In this document: positions 32,494 to 40,517 of the stretch, piece after piece
Position numbering within the stretch: the first letter of the stretch is position 1
Layout of the letters: each line of letters begins with the position of its first letter
Assembly: GCA_021297895.1 (NCBI GenBank)
Contig: JAJTHN010000022.1
Location: 1-64,000 of the forward strand
Direction: 5' to 3'
DNA length: 64,000 nt
Source of the DNA: Phycisphaeraceae bacterium
Lineage (GTDB): Bacteria; Planctomycetota; Phycisphaerae; Phycisphaerales; UBA1924
The notes under the pieces: model-generated
Told to the model about the DNA's origin: nothing
The model's input: the letters and a program-made list of their open reading frames with translations, nothing else
The model's database searches: none
Program-made: the position numbers and the translations under genes

Positions 32494-34338
32494 TTACGGG
32501 CAGCCCGTGAAGAACGCGCTGAAGAACAGCGTGAAGTCGCCGTTGTCGACCGTACCGTCCGCACCCGGATCGCCGTCGGTGTTGGCGATGTCAGCGAGGA
32601 GGTTGTTGGGATCGGACGGATCGAGGAAGAACGCCGCGAAGAACAGCGTGAAGTCGCCGTTGTCGATCACGCCATCCGGAGCGGGGTCGCCGTCGGTGTT
32701 GGCGATGTCCGCGGGCGAGCAACCGCCGCCGCCACCGCCATTGACCGTCAACGTCGCAGCGGCGCTGGTGATACTGCCGGCGACGTTGGTGATCACGACG
32801 TCATAGGAGCCCGCGTCGGCCGCGGTCGCGCCGGTGATCGTCAGCGTCGGCGAGTTCGCGCCCGCGATGGCCCCGCCGTTGGTCAGGGGGTTGCCGCCCT
32901 TGCGCCACTGGTACGACAGATTGCCCCCGGCGGCCGTCACGCTGAACGTGGCGTTGTCGCCGGAGTTGATCGTCAGCGACTGAGGATCGGTGCTGACCGT
33001 CGGGGCAACGATCACGTCGAAGACGTAGATCTCGCCGTTGAAGGCGTCGTTGACCATGATGATCCGCTGCTCGCCGGGAACCCAGGCGAAGTCCGCAACG
33101 CCGCCGGAGGTCGGGAACGCGGCCTCGAGCGCCGCATCATCCATCAGCACGCCGGCCTGATTGAAGATGTTGATGCGGTTGGCCGGGTTCGCGTCATTGG
33201 GAGTGAGCGTCGGGAACGGATTCGGATCGGTAAAGTCCGTGACCTTGGTGATGCGGAAGAGCGTCTTGAACGAGATCCCGCCGAAGGCGTTGCGGTTGTT
33301 CCACACGATCATGTCGCCACCCGCGGCGTTATCCATATAGCGCACGTTCTGGGCCACGATGTTCGACGCCAGAGGAATATCGAAGCGAACGCGATTGATC
33401 GTCTGATTATCCGTGCCACGCTGGATAACGATCAGGCTGTTGTTCGCACGGGCGACGGCATAGCCGTTGTCCGTCGGGCTGAAGTCCATGTCGCGATACT
33501 GCGAGTTGGTCGTGTCAACGACAAGGTTCGGATCCGTCGCCAGCAGCGGCATGAACCGCGGCGAGTTGGGGAGGTTGCCGAAAATCGAGCCGCCGACGTT
33601 CTGCCCGAAGAAGTACGCCGCACCGTCCGGATAGATGTCCAGCGGCGAAAAGTCGCCGCGGAACATGCCGATCGGCCCGGTGAACCCGCCGCCAGAACGG
33701 AAAGTGATGAACGAAGCCACCGGGAAACCGCTGCGCAGCGGCTCGGGTGTGCCGAGATTGCCCGTCGACGGACGCGGACCGAAGTCCCACGCCGAGCCGC
33801 CCGCGGCGAGGCTCCCGACGGCGGTCTCAAAGTCCGTCGCGACCGGCGGCGTCGTCGCCGTCAGGTTGTAGATCGTGTGCCGCGACGTCGTGTTGAAGTC
33901 GGTGCCGACAAGCAACTGCGCCGGCGAGGTGTCCTTGGCCGGGCGATAGTCCATGCTCACATAGCCCTGCGCCTGGGCACCCTGCGTCGGATTCCGGCTC
34001 GCGACGATCGGCGTAAACGCACGGTTGCCAGTGCCGAGAATGCCGTCCGGGCCGGAGAAGTCCAGACGAACGATCTGAGACTTCCAGCTCTGGTTGGCGG
34101 GCGTCGCGCCGGGCGAAAGACCGCCCAGGAACAGCGTGCTGCTCGAGCCGCCGTGCTCGACCGAGCCGATGAAGCCACCGATGTAGAAGTTGTTCGGGCC
34201 GGCGTTGTTCACCTTGAGCGGGAACAGGCTCTCAGCGCCGACCCACGAACGACGAAGCTGGAGCGTCACCTGAGCCGACACCGCGGAGGTGAGCCCCGCC
34301 GCTGCCGCCAACGCCAGAGCAATGCACTTGGTCTTCAT
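32494..34338 (-). CDS. secreted Ig-like protein with GC-type dockerin tail
   Basis: A 614-residue exported protein. The signal peptide is residues 1-22 (KTKCIALALAAAAGLTSAVSA). The central part is a low-complexity secreted domain of unknown fold, with FAWVPGEQRIIMVNDAFNGE near residue 430. An immunoglobulin-like domain follows (LSYQWRKGGNPL, AGSYDVVITNVAGS). After a Gly-rich linker, two copies of a calcium-type repeat, each with DIANTDGDP and DNGDFTLFF, end the protein. This tail is characteristic of Phycisphaerales and may anchor proteins at the surface. ATG 34338 has GGGAG 8 nt upstream; it was preferred to ATG 34353. A terminator follows. Confidence 0.85.
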   Translation of the reverse strand: MKTKCIALALAAAAGLTSAVSAQVTLQLRRSWVGAESLFPLKVNNAGPNNFYIGGFIGSVEHGGSSSTLFLGGLSPGATPANQSWKSQIVRLDFSGPDGILGTGNRAFTPIVASRNPTQGAQAQGYVSMDYRPAKDTSPAQLLVGTDFNTTSRHTIYNLTATTPPVATDFETAVGSLAAGGSAWDFGPRPSTGNLGTPEPLRSGFPVASFITFRSGGGFTGPIGMFRGDFSPLDIYPDGAAYFFGQNVGGSIFGNLPNSPRFMPLLATDPNLVVDTTNSQYRDMDFSPTDNGYAVARANNSLIVIQRGTDNQTINRVRFDIPLASNIVAQNVRYMDNAAGGDMIVWNNRNAFGGISFKTLFRITKVTDFTDPNPFPTLTPNDANPANRINIFNQAGVLMDDAALEAAFPTSGGVADFAWVPGEQRIIMVNDAFNGEIYVFDVIVAPTVSTDPQSLTINSGDNATFSVTAAGGNLSYQWRKGGNPLTNGGAIAGANSPTLTITGATAADAGSYDVVITNVAGSITSAAATLTVNGGGGGGCSPADIANTDGDPAPDGVIDNGDFTLFFAAFFLDPSDPNNLLADIANTDGDPGADGTVDNGDFTLFFSAFFTGCP

Positions 34339-34567
34339 TCTGAGTTCTCCCATGTATCCCGCAAAAAGGTTGGCCGCCAAGCCAGAACGGGGGCGCGGAT
34401 CGCGCCAGGCTCGACGTACTAACACAGATTCTAGAACGTGATGGCGAAGCTGCCAGAAATCCGACGGCGATCGCCGATTCTGAGCCCCGACCGCCTGCAT
34501 ACCGGCGCGCGCAGCACGACCGCCCGTACGACTACTGATGCCAAGACATGTCTCTGTTTGAATTATG
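34339..34567. other. intergenic, relatively AT-rich
   Basis: This 229-bp gap precedes the dockerin-tailed gene and follows the ROK gene, both on the minus strand. It has the lowest GC of the neighbourhood around 34525-34580 and must hold the promoter of the dockerin-tailed gene, but no clear -35/-10 pair was identified. No gene is seen. Confidence 0.5.
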
Positions 34568-35491
34568 TTAGTGTTCTGTGCCGCCAACAGCGACCCGCGC
34601 CGCACCGGCAGCCGCGTGGTGGGCTGAACGTGCAAACTCAAGGGTCCATGCGGGGCGAGCGATGCTCGTGAGGCCGTCTGCAACAGCCTGCCGCAGACGG
34701 GCCGCGACCGGAGAACCGGCGAGCCCCAAACCGACGCCACCCAGAAGGGCAATCGCGTCAGGTCGGTAAACTGCATGGGCGATCCGCAGGGCCTGGATGA
34801 GGGCCCGGATCGGAACGTCTGCCAGATTCGCACGCGGGAACCAATCCGAGATCGGATCTCCGAATCGGCCGCGCAGGCCCGGAACGCCAATGTACGCCTC
34901 CAGCGACCCTCTCCCGTGATCCGGCCCGATCGGAATCGTGCCGTCGGCGTCCGCGATGTTCACGTCGATCTGTCCGAGATGCCCCGGAGAACTCCCCGAA
35001 ACTCGCAGCGGTACATCGCCATCGAGCACCGCGGCCCCGACGCCCGTGCCGAGCGATATCGCCAGCAGCCGGGGCGGACTCGGTGAGTCCGGCCCGGCGG
35101 GTCGCGTAGGAACCGTCGCGGCGAAGTCGATCGCGGCGGCGAGGGCATCGGACACGATCGTCACTGGCGACGGCGTCGCCCCTGCCAGCCCGGCCTCCGA
35201 CAGCGCACCGCGAACGAGCTCATCGAGACTGACACCCACGAGCGCAGGCAGATTCACCGAACGGGTGACCTCTCGGCGCACCGGATCGACAAGCCCGGGG
35301 ACGCAGAGGCCGACCGCCGCGATCTGATCCGGGTCCGAACGGGTGATGGCCTGAGCGATCGCCGCGACCACCCCGCGAGCGTCCGGACGGGCATAGGGAT
35401 CGGACTGTCCGACACCCGCGACCCGGCCATCGGCGAGCCGGGCGACCTTGACCGATGTTCCCCCGACGTCAAGCCCGAGAACCTCGCGCAT
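34568..35491 (-). CDS. ROK-family sugar kinase-like protein
   Basis: A 307-residue member of the ROK/hexokinase-actin superfamily. The phosphate loop is LGLDVGGTSVKVARL at the start, AVGLCVPGLVD is the second loop and AISLGTGVGAAVLDG the third. The PGHLGQIDVN segment corresponds to the ExGH substrate motif. The CxCGxxGCxE zinc motif of most bacterial ROK kinases is absent; the region reads DHGRGSLEAYIG instead. It may phosphorylate a sugar such as glucose. ATG 35491 follows a TACCAT box by 5 nt. It is divergent from the next gene across 165 bp. Confidence 0.82.
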   Translation of the reverse strand: MREVLGLDVGGTSVKVARLADGRVAGVGQSDPYARPDARGVVAAIAQAITRSDPDQIAAVGLCVPGLVDPVRREVTRSVNLPALVGVSLDELVRGALSEAGLAGATPSPVTIVSDALAAAIDFAATVPTRPAGPDSPSPPRLLAISLGTGVGAAVLDGDVPLRVSGSSPGHLGQIDVNIADADGTIPIGPDHGRGSLEAYIGVPGLRGRFGDPISDWFPRANLADVPIRALIQALRIAHAVYRPDAIALLGGVGLGLAGSPVAARLRQAVADGLTSIARPAWTLEFARSAHHAAAGAARVAVGGTEH

Positions 35492-35496
35492 GGACG

Positions 35497-35502
35497 ATGG
35501 TA
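35497..35502 (-). promoter_or_regulatory. TACCAT, -10-like box before ROK gene
   Basis: TACCAT on the minus strand ends 5 nt before ATG 35491. No ribosome-binding site is seen. Confidence 0.42.
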
Positions 35503-35644
35503 GGGCTCCGCCTGCGAGGGTCGGTGCAGACCTGCGGATGAGCCCGGAGGCGCGGCACCGCGTCTGTGAAGATGGGCAAAGATGCCGATGTGCGGGATTT
35601 GAGGCCAAGATTCGAGGAAAACATGGCAGCGTGGGCATGGGTGG

Positions 35645-35650
35645 TAGACT
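35645..35650 (+). promoter_or_regulatory. TAGACT, -10-like box before 228-residue gene
   Basis: TAGACT ends 6 nt before ATG 35657. The gap contains TGGAGC, a purine run too close to the ATG to act as a normal ribosome site. Confidence 0.4.
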
Positions 35651-35656
35651 TGGAGC

Positions 35657-36343
35657 ATGACAGGCTTCGGCGCCGAGAGCCGCCCACAGATCGACGCGGG
35701 CCGACACCCAGATGCAACCGAGGCGACCAACGTCGCGGGCGGTGCCACGGGCGTTCGGTGCCTGGTGCTGGTGCCGCGCGGCGAGCGGGTGGAGCCGATT
35801 CTGCGCGAGAGCTTCGCCAAGCGCGGCATCAGCACAGTCGCCTGTGATGACCCGTTCGCGCTGGTCGCGCGGGCGGTGAAGCAGTCTTGTGATCGCGCGG
35901 TGCGCGGCGTGGTGATCGTCTTCGCCGAGCCCTGTCGGCTCGCGTTCGCCGGTGATGTTGTCGATTCGATCCGGCGCTACGCGCCGCGTGCGGCGTGCTG
36001 GGCGTTCGCCAGCGACGGTGCTCAGTCCACGCTGCGCGCCGTGACGGCGAGTGAGGCGCAGACCTGGTCACGAAGGGGTGAAGTTCGGATCGGGACGATT
36101 CCGGAGTCATTTGGCGCGACAGGTTCACGATCGAATCCCGCTCGAGGTGGTCCGGCCGCGGCCGGCGGAACCGCGAGCGGAACGCCGCGACTTCGCCTGG
36201 CGGGCGATGTAGAACTTCCCGGCGATACACGGGCCGATGGCGGCCGCGCGGCGCACAACGTCGGTACCTCGGCGAGCGAGGTGCTCACCCCCGAGGAGCT
36301 GGACCTGCTGCTCGGCGATCAGGGCCCGGGAACGTCGGTTTAG
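35657..36343 (+). CDS. hypothetical protein, receiver-like with FliM-type tail
   Basis: A 228-residue protein of no recognised family. Residues about 32-130 alternate strands and helices (VRCLVLVPRGERVEPILRE, RGVVIVFAEPC, RRYAPRAACWAF) like a degenerate receiver domain, but no phosphoacceptor aspartate is visible. A Gly/Ala/Arg-rich linker follows. The last 15 residues, EVLTPEELDLLLGD, resemble the short FliM/FliN-type LSQEEIDALL motif that binds CheY or FliG in flagellar switches. It is followed, 195 bp later on the same strand, by a GGDEF-type protein, which has a similar N-terminal half. A shared signalling role is possible but not shown. Confidence 0.65.
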   Translation: MTGFGAESRPQIDAGRHPDATEATNVAGGATGVRCLVLVPRGERVEPILRESFAKRGISTVACDDPFALVARAVKQSCDRAVRGVVIVFAEPCRLAFAGDVVDSIRRYAPRAACWAFASDGAQSTLRAVTASEAQTWSRRGEVRIGTIPESFGATGSRSNPARGGPAAAGGTASGTPRLRLAGDVELPGDTRADGGRAAHNVGTSASEVLTPEELDLLLGDQGPGTSV

Positions 36344-36538
36344 TTCGCGGGTCTCAGGGTCAAGGACGATCGAGTCCCGCTCGGCAGAGAGGAGCGAGCG
36401 GACAACGCGGAGGCCGAAGGGTCTTCGCTGACGGGCAGACCGACGGAGAACCGAACGCCGAATGCGACCGCGCGTTCGGTGCCGGGGTGAACGCACGACG
36501 GGTTGTTTCGGCGAGGAACCAAAGGCACCGAGAACGCG

Positions 36539-38068
36539 ATGGCCATCAGAGAAGACGAGAGTTTTGCGACGATGACGATGCCCAGGGCCAACACGCTGCG
36601 ATCACCCGGCTCCGATGCCGGCGGCGGCGGCGCACCCACGGGCGGCGGCGGCGGCGGCGAGATCGGCGGGGCGTCGCTGCGCGTGATTCTCGTGGGCAAG
36701 CTCCCGCTGGAACAGACCCTTCGACGCGAGGCGGGGGTTCGACTCGTGCGGGCGCGAACCGCGCTGGAAGCCGTGGGCGAACTGGCCGAGGACATGACCG
36801 AGACCGGCGCACAGCGTTCGGTCGTGCTCGTCGGGGCGGAGGCCGAACCGATCGATCCGACGGAGACCTCGCCGCCCGGCACGCGGGGAACGCTGCTCGA
36901 GTCGTTCATTTCGGCGCTTCGCGAGATCGATCCCGGCGTGCTGGTGCTGCGCGTGGCGGACAATCGGCTTAGCCCGGGGCCGTCGGACGGCGCGTATGAC
37001 GCGATCGTGCCGTCGGACGCGAGCGCGGGGCTGCTGCGGACACTGGTGGAAGCGAAGCTCGCGCCGCGCGGGCGACCGTCGGCGGACCAGTCGGCCGCGC
37101 CGATGGCCAGCGCGGACCTGACGCGCGCGATCGTCGGCGAGGCGACGCCGACGGACGGAGCGCCCGCTCCGACCGAAGCTCCGATCGGCGCGAGCACGTC
37201 GGTGATCACCGATCCGGCGATGGGGCCGGTGATGGGGTCGGCGGGGGATTCGCAGCTTGTCGCCGCGGTCATGTCGGGACGCGATGTGCTGCTGCCGGCG
37301 CTGGGCATGATCCGGCGTCGGCTGCTCAACGCGGGGATCTCGTACCTTCAGACCGGCGGCACGAATCAGCCGGCGGGAACGCGCACGGCCGAGGTGCGGT
37401 ACCGCACGCGGGTCTTCGGGTCGCTCGTGGACTCATCGGGACAGGTCAGCGAGTCCGGGCTCATCGCCGCGGCGGACTGGCTGGGCCACTGGCTGGCGCT
37501 GCAGGAACAGCAGAGCGAGCTGCGTCGCGGCGCACTGGTCGACGATCTGACCGGCGCGTTCAACCGCCGCTACTTCGAGCGGTTCATGAAGGCGGCGATC
37601 GAGGAATGCCGCAAGAACAAGCACTCGCTGAGCGTGCTGCTGCTGGACGTGGACAACTTCAAGTTCTTCAACGATCGCTTCGGTCACGCGGCGGGCGATG
37701 AGATCCTGCAGGAGGTCGTGCGCCTGCTGCGCTCGTGCATCCGCGGCAACGACCGTGTCTGCCGGCTCGGTGGTGACGAGATCGCCGTAGTGTTCTACGA
37801 GCCCGCGGGCCAGCGCGAGCCCGGGTCGCGGCCGATGACCGATGTGATGCCGGTGGCCATGCGCTTCCAGCAGCAGATCAAGGAGCACCGCTTCCCGAAG
37901 CTGGGCACCGCCGCGCCGGGGCCGCTGAGTGTCAGCGGCGGGATCGCCACGTACCCCTGGGACGGGGCCACAACCGCCGAGCTGCTGGCGCGGGCCGATG
38001 AGTTCCTTCTCCAGAGCAAGCGCGAGGGGAAGAACCGCATCACGATCGGGCATCATCCGCAGCCATGA
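36539..38068 (+). CDS. GGDEF-family diguanylate cyclase with GGDEI motif
   Basis: A 509-residue cytosolic protein. Residues 1-45 are low complexity with a polyglycine stretch. Residues about 46-180 look like a receiver-type sensor fold without an evident phosphoacceptor. A GGDEF domain occupies about 335-505: DDLTGAFNRRYFERFMK, DVDNFKFFNDRFGHAAGDE, and the active site RLGGDEIAVVF. The last motif residue is Ile instead of Phe. The inhibitory RxxD site (RGND) is kept five residues before GG, which favours a working c-di-GMP synthase. SGGIATYPWDG and ADEFLLQSKREGKNR follow. The start ATG 36539 was chosen over TTG 36503. Confidence 0.85.
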   Translation: MAIREDESFATMTMPRANTLRSPGSDAGGGGAPTGGGGGGEIGGASLRVILVGKLPLEQTLRREAGVRLVRARTALEAVGELAEDMTETGAQRSVVLVGAEAEPIDPTETSPPGTRGTLLESFISALREIDPGVLVLRVADNRLSPGPSDGAYDAIVPSDASAGLLRTLVEAKLAPRGRPSADQSAAPMASADLTRAIVGEATPTDGAPAPTEAPIGASTSVITDPAMGPVMGSAGDSQLVAAVMSGRDVLLPALGMIRRRLLNAGISYLQTGGTNQPAGTRTAEVRYRTRVFGSLVDSSGQVSESGLIAAADWLGHWLALQEQQSELRRGALVDDLTGAFNRRYFERFMKAAIEECRKNKHSLSVLLLDVDNFKFFNDRFGHAAGDEILQEVVRLLRSCIRGNDRVCRLGGDEIAVVFYEPAGQREPGSRPMTDVMPVAMRFQQQIKEHRFPKLGTAAPGPLSVSGGIATYPWDGATTAELLARADEFLLQSKREGKNRITIGHHPQP

Positions 38069-38146
38069 TCGCCGCGGCGCTCGGCGGCGCTACGCTGCGC
38101 CGTGTCGGTGCGCGGGCGGTGGTGATCGAGCGGAGGCGTGTGCGCG

Positions 38147-38845
38147 ATGTCGGGCGTGCGGGTCTACTTGTTGCCGGGGCTTGCGGCCGATGCGCGGCTG
38201 CTGCGGCCTGTGGCGGAGCTTGTCGAGCAGGTGCGATTGCCCGCGTGGCTGCCGCCGGAGCGCGATGAGGCTCTGTCGGCCTACACGCGGCGAATGGCGG
38301 AGGCCGTCGCGGCGCAGCACCAGCGTGAGGGCGGCGGGGAGATGTTCATCGGCGGGTTCAGTTTCGGCGGGCAGGTCGCGATGGAGATGGTGCGGCACCT
38401 CTCGCCGCTGCCGCGCGGCGTGGTGCTGATCTGCGGCGTGCGCGGGCGGGAGCAGTTCACGCGGGCCTTTGCCGCGCAGCAGGTGATGGGGCGTTTCGTG
38501 CCGCTGTTCATCCAGCGGCGGCTTTACGGGCCGATGGCGCGGCGGTTTGCGGCGCGTTGCGGCCTCAGCGCCGAGCACACGCGCACGCTGGTGGAGATGG
38601 CGCGCGACAACGACCCGTCGTTCCTGCGATGGTCGGCGCGTGCGTGCACTTCGTGGACGGGCGAGCCCGACCTCTGCGGGGTCCGCGTGTGGCACATCCA
38701 CGGCCAGCGCGATGATGTGATCCCCGATCCGCGCTCGCGGGCGGACCTGACGCTGCCGGGGGCGCACCACCTGATCACCTGGACGCATGCGCGCGAGGTG
38801 GCGTCGTTCATCCGCATGGCGGCGGGGCTTGGGCTGGGTTCGTAG
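38147..38845 (+). CDS. alpha/beta hydrolase
   Basis: A 232-residue small hydrolase. The nucleophile elbow is GGFSFGGQVAMEM near residue 73, the acid is probably Asp in HGQRDDVIP and the catalytic His is in PGAHHLI. YLLPGLAADARLL near the N-terminus supplies the oxyanion strand. The ester or other substrate is unknown. GGAGG lies 10 nt before ATG 38147, supporting the start over GTG 38138. It begins 78 bp after the GGDEI gene and may be transcribed with it. Confidence 0.82.
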   Translation: MSGVRVYLLPGLAADARLLRPVAELVEQVRLPAWLPPERDEALSAYTRRMAEAVAAQHQREGGGEMFIGGFSFGGQVAMEMVRHLSPLPRGVVLICGVRGREQFTRAFAAQQVMGRFVPLFIQRRLYGPMARRFAARCGLSAEHTRTLVEMARDNDPSFLRWSARACTSWTGEPDLCGVRVWHIHGQRDDVIPDPRSRADLTLPGAHHLITWTHAREVASFIRMAAGLGLGS

Positions 38846-38880
38846 CCTCGGCGGCGCGGGTTGTCGCCGCGTGGCGGGGC

Positions 38881-39375
38881 TCAGAGCATCGCCAGGACAT
38901 CATCGAACTTCATCGCGTCCTTGATCTCCCGGCGCTGGGTCCACTTGACCTTCCCGTTGCTGCCGACGATGACGGTCCCGCGCCCGCTGACGTTCAGATC
39001 GGGCCAGTAGATGCCGTACGCCTTGCACACCTGGCGGTGCATATCGGCAAGGAGGGTCTGCTTGAGGCCGAGGCTGGCGGCCCAGGCCTCGTGGACGAAG
39101 AACGAATCGCACGAGATGCCGACGACGGTCGCGCCCTTGCTTGTCCAGCGGGCGAACTCATCGTTTGCGCACTTCATCTCGGTGGTGCAGACCGGCGAGA
39201 AGTCCAGCGGGTAGAAGCACAGGACGACATCGCCCTTCTTCAGCGCCTCGCTCAGCCGCCAGTCGGCCTTGGTCTGGTCCTTGAGGATGAAGTCGGGCGC
39301 TGTCTCGCCGGGCTGGATGAACGTGTCGCGGGGCGTGAGCGAGGCGTTGGGGTTGCTGGCGGCGGCGGAGGACAT
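38881..39375 (-). CDS. peroxiredoxin (AhpC/TSA family)
   Basis: A 164-residue thiol peroxidase that reduces hydrogen peroxide and organic peroxides. The peroxidatic cysteine is in FYPLDFSPVCTTEM (PxxxSxxC form), at about residue 62. The thioredoxin-fold features PGETAPDFILKDQ and TVIVGSNGKVKW are present. Other cysteines, ISCDSFF and VCKAYG, could act as resolving cysteine; which one does so is not clear. The length suits the AhpE/BCP-sized class. It is divergent from YggS across 266 bp that contain a short 21-bp-period array. Confidence 0.9.
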   Translation of the reverse strand: MSSAAASNPNASLTPRDTFIQPGETAPDFILKDQTKADWRLSEALKKGDVVLCFYPLDFSPVCTTEMKCANDEFARWTSKGATVVGISCDSFFVHEAWAASLGLKQTLLADMHRQVCKAYGIYWPDLNVSGRGTVIVGSNGKVKWTQRREIKDAMKFDDVLAML

Positions 39376-39477
39376 ACAAAGCTCCTTCGGCGTGCGGACG
39401 TGGTGGTTGTCGCGATGACGGCGGAGGGTAGCCCGGCTTCGGCCCGGCGCGGTCCGGCATCGGGGCCCGGCGACGGC

Positions 39478-39540
39478 ATCGCCGAGCGCAGCGGCGGGGG
39501 TGACGAGCGCGGCGGCGGGACTGCCGAGCGCAGCGGCGGG
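39478..39540. repeat. three 21-bp units between prx and yggS
   Basis: Units at 39478-39498, 39499-39519 and 39520-39540 each end in GAGCGC(A/G)GCGGCGGG. The first and third differ only in their first few bases. The period is 21 bp with no indels. The rest of the 266-bp divergent intergenic region is GC-rich with no recognised gene. Confidence 0.6.
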
Positions 39541-39641
39541 AGCCCAAACCTTGTCCCCGTCGCGCCGGGCCGCGCCGGCGGTTGTGCAGCGATCAGCGTC
39601 CGGCGGTATGATGGGCGCAACTCCCCGAGGGCCACGGTGTG

Positions 39642-40472
39642 ATGACGCTCGAGACGCTCCGGCAACGCTACGAATCTGTGCGCGATCGTGTCGCCGCGGC
39701 GGCGCGCAGCGCCGGCCGCGCGCCGGAGTCGGTCGTGCTCATCGCGGTGAGCAAGTACGCGGGCGCGGACCAGGTCCGCGAGCTGATCAACCTCGGCCAT
39801 CGCGACTTCGGCGAGAACCACGCCCAGCAGCTCTCCCAGCGCGCGCTGATGATGGCCGAGTGGCTGCAGCGGCAGAAGGGCATCATCGTTCCGCCGGTGC
39901 GCCACGCCGCGCCGGGCTCCCCGGCCAGCGTCGTGGCGGCCACGGGGGGCATCCGCTGGCACATGATCGGCCACCTGCAGCGCAACAAGGTGCGCAAGGT
40001 GCTCGATGTTTCGCGGCTGATTCACTCGGTGGACACGCTGCGCATCGGCGAGGAGATCCAGCAGGCCGCCGCGCGGCAGGAGCAGACGGTCGACATCCTT
40101 CTGCAGGTCAACTGCTCGGGAGAGAAGAGCAAGTTCGGCTGCTCGATCCCCGCCGCGCTGCACCTGGCCGAGCAGCTGGACACGATGGTGGGCGTGCGTG
40201 TGCGCGGGCTGATGACCATGGCCCCGCACAGCGACAACGCGGAGGACAGCAGGCCGACCTTTGCGCGCTGCCGCGACCTGTTCGAGGAAGCGCTCAAGGC
40301 CGGTATCGGCGGGCCGCACTTCAACATCCTGAGCATGGGCATGAGCGGCGACTTTGAGGTCGCCATCGCCGAGGGGGCGAACATGGTGCGGGTCGGCAGC
40401 ACGATCTTCGGGCCGCCGGTGCCGGGGAGCGAGGAGACGATGGTCGATGAGCAGGATGACGGGCGGGACTAG
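39642..40472 (+). CDS. YggS-family PLP homeostasis protein
   Basis: A 276-residue member of the YggS/PLPBP family, which holds pyridoxal phosphate as a TIM barrel without a known catalytic reaction and helps control free PLP and amino-acid balance. The PLP lysine is in LIAVSKYAGADQ, followed by FGENHAQQL, WHMIGHLQRNK, LLQVNCSGEKSKFGC, RGLMTMAP and LSMGMSGDFEVAIAEGANMV with RVGS. About 25 extra residues (the WLQRQKG segment through the Pro/Gly-rich stretch) are inserted between strands 2 and 3. The chosen ATG 39642 overlaps an in-frame GTG one codon earlier; a CCCCGAGGG run lies upstream. Confidence 0.92.
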   Translation: MTLETLRQRYESVRDRVAAAARSAGRAPESVVLIAVSKYAGADQVRELINLGHRDFGENHAQQLSQRALMMAEWLQRQKGIIVPPVRHAAPGSPASVVAATGGIRWHMIGHLQRNKVRKVLDVSRLIHSVDTLRIGEEIQQAAARQEQTVDILLQVNCSGEKSKFGCSIPAALHLAEQLDTMVGVRVRGLMTMAPHSDNAEDSRPTFARCRDLFEEALKAGIGGPHFNILSMGMSGDFEVAIAEGANMVRVGSTIFGPPVPGSEETMVDEQDDGRD

Positions 40473-40517
40473 TGGCGCTGGCCGGCGGGCCTTACGACAT
40501 CGCGGGGGGGTGGCGCG

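Noticed and set aside
32197-34422. 741-codon plus-strand open frame
   Set aside because: Antisense to the aldo/keto reductase and dockerin-tailed genes; no motif, composition typical of shadow frames.
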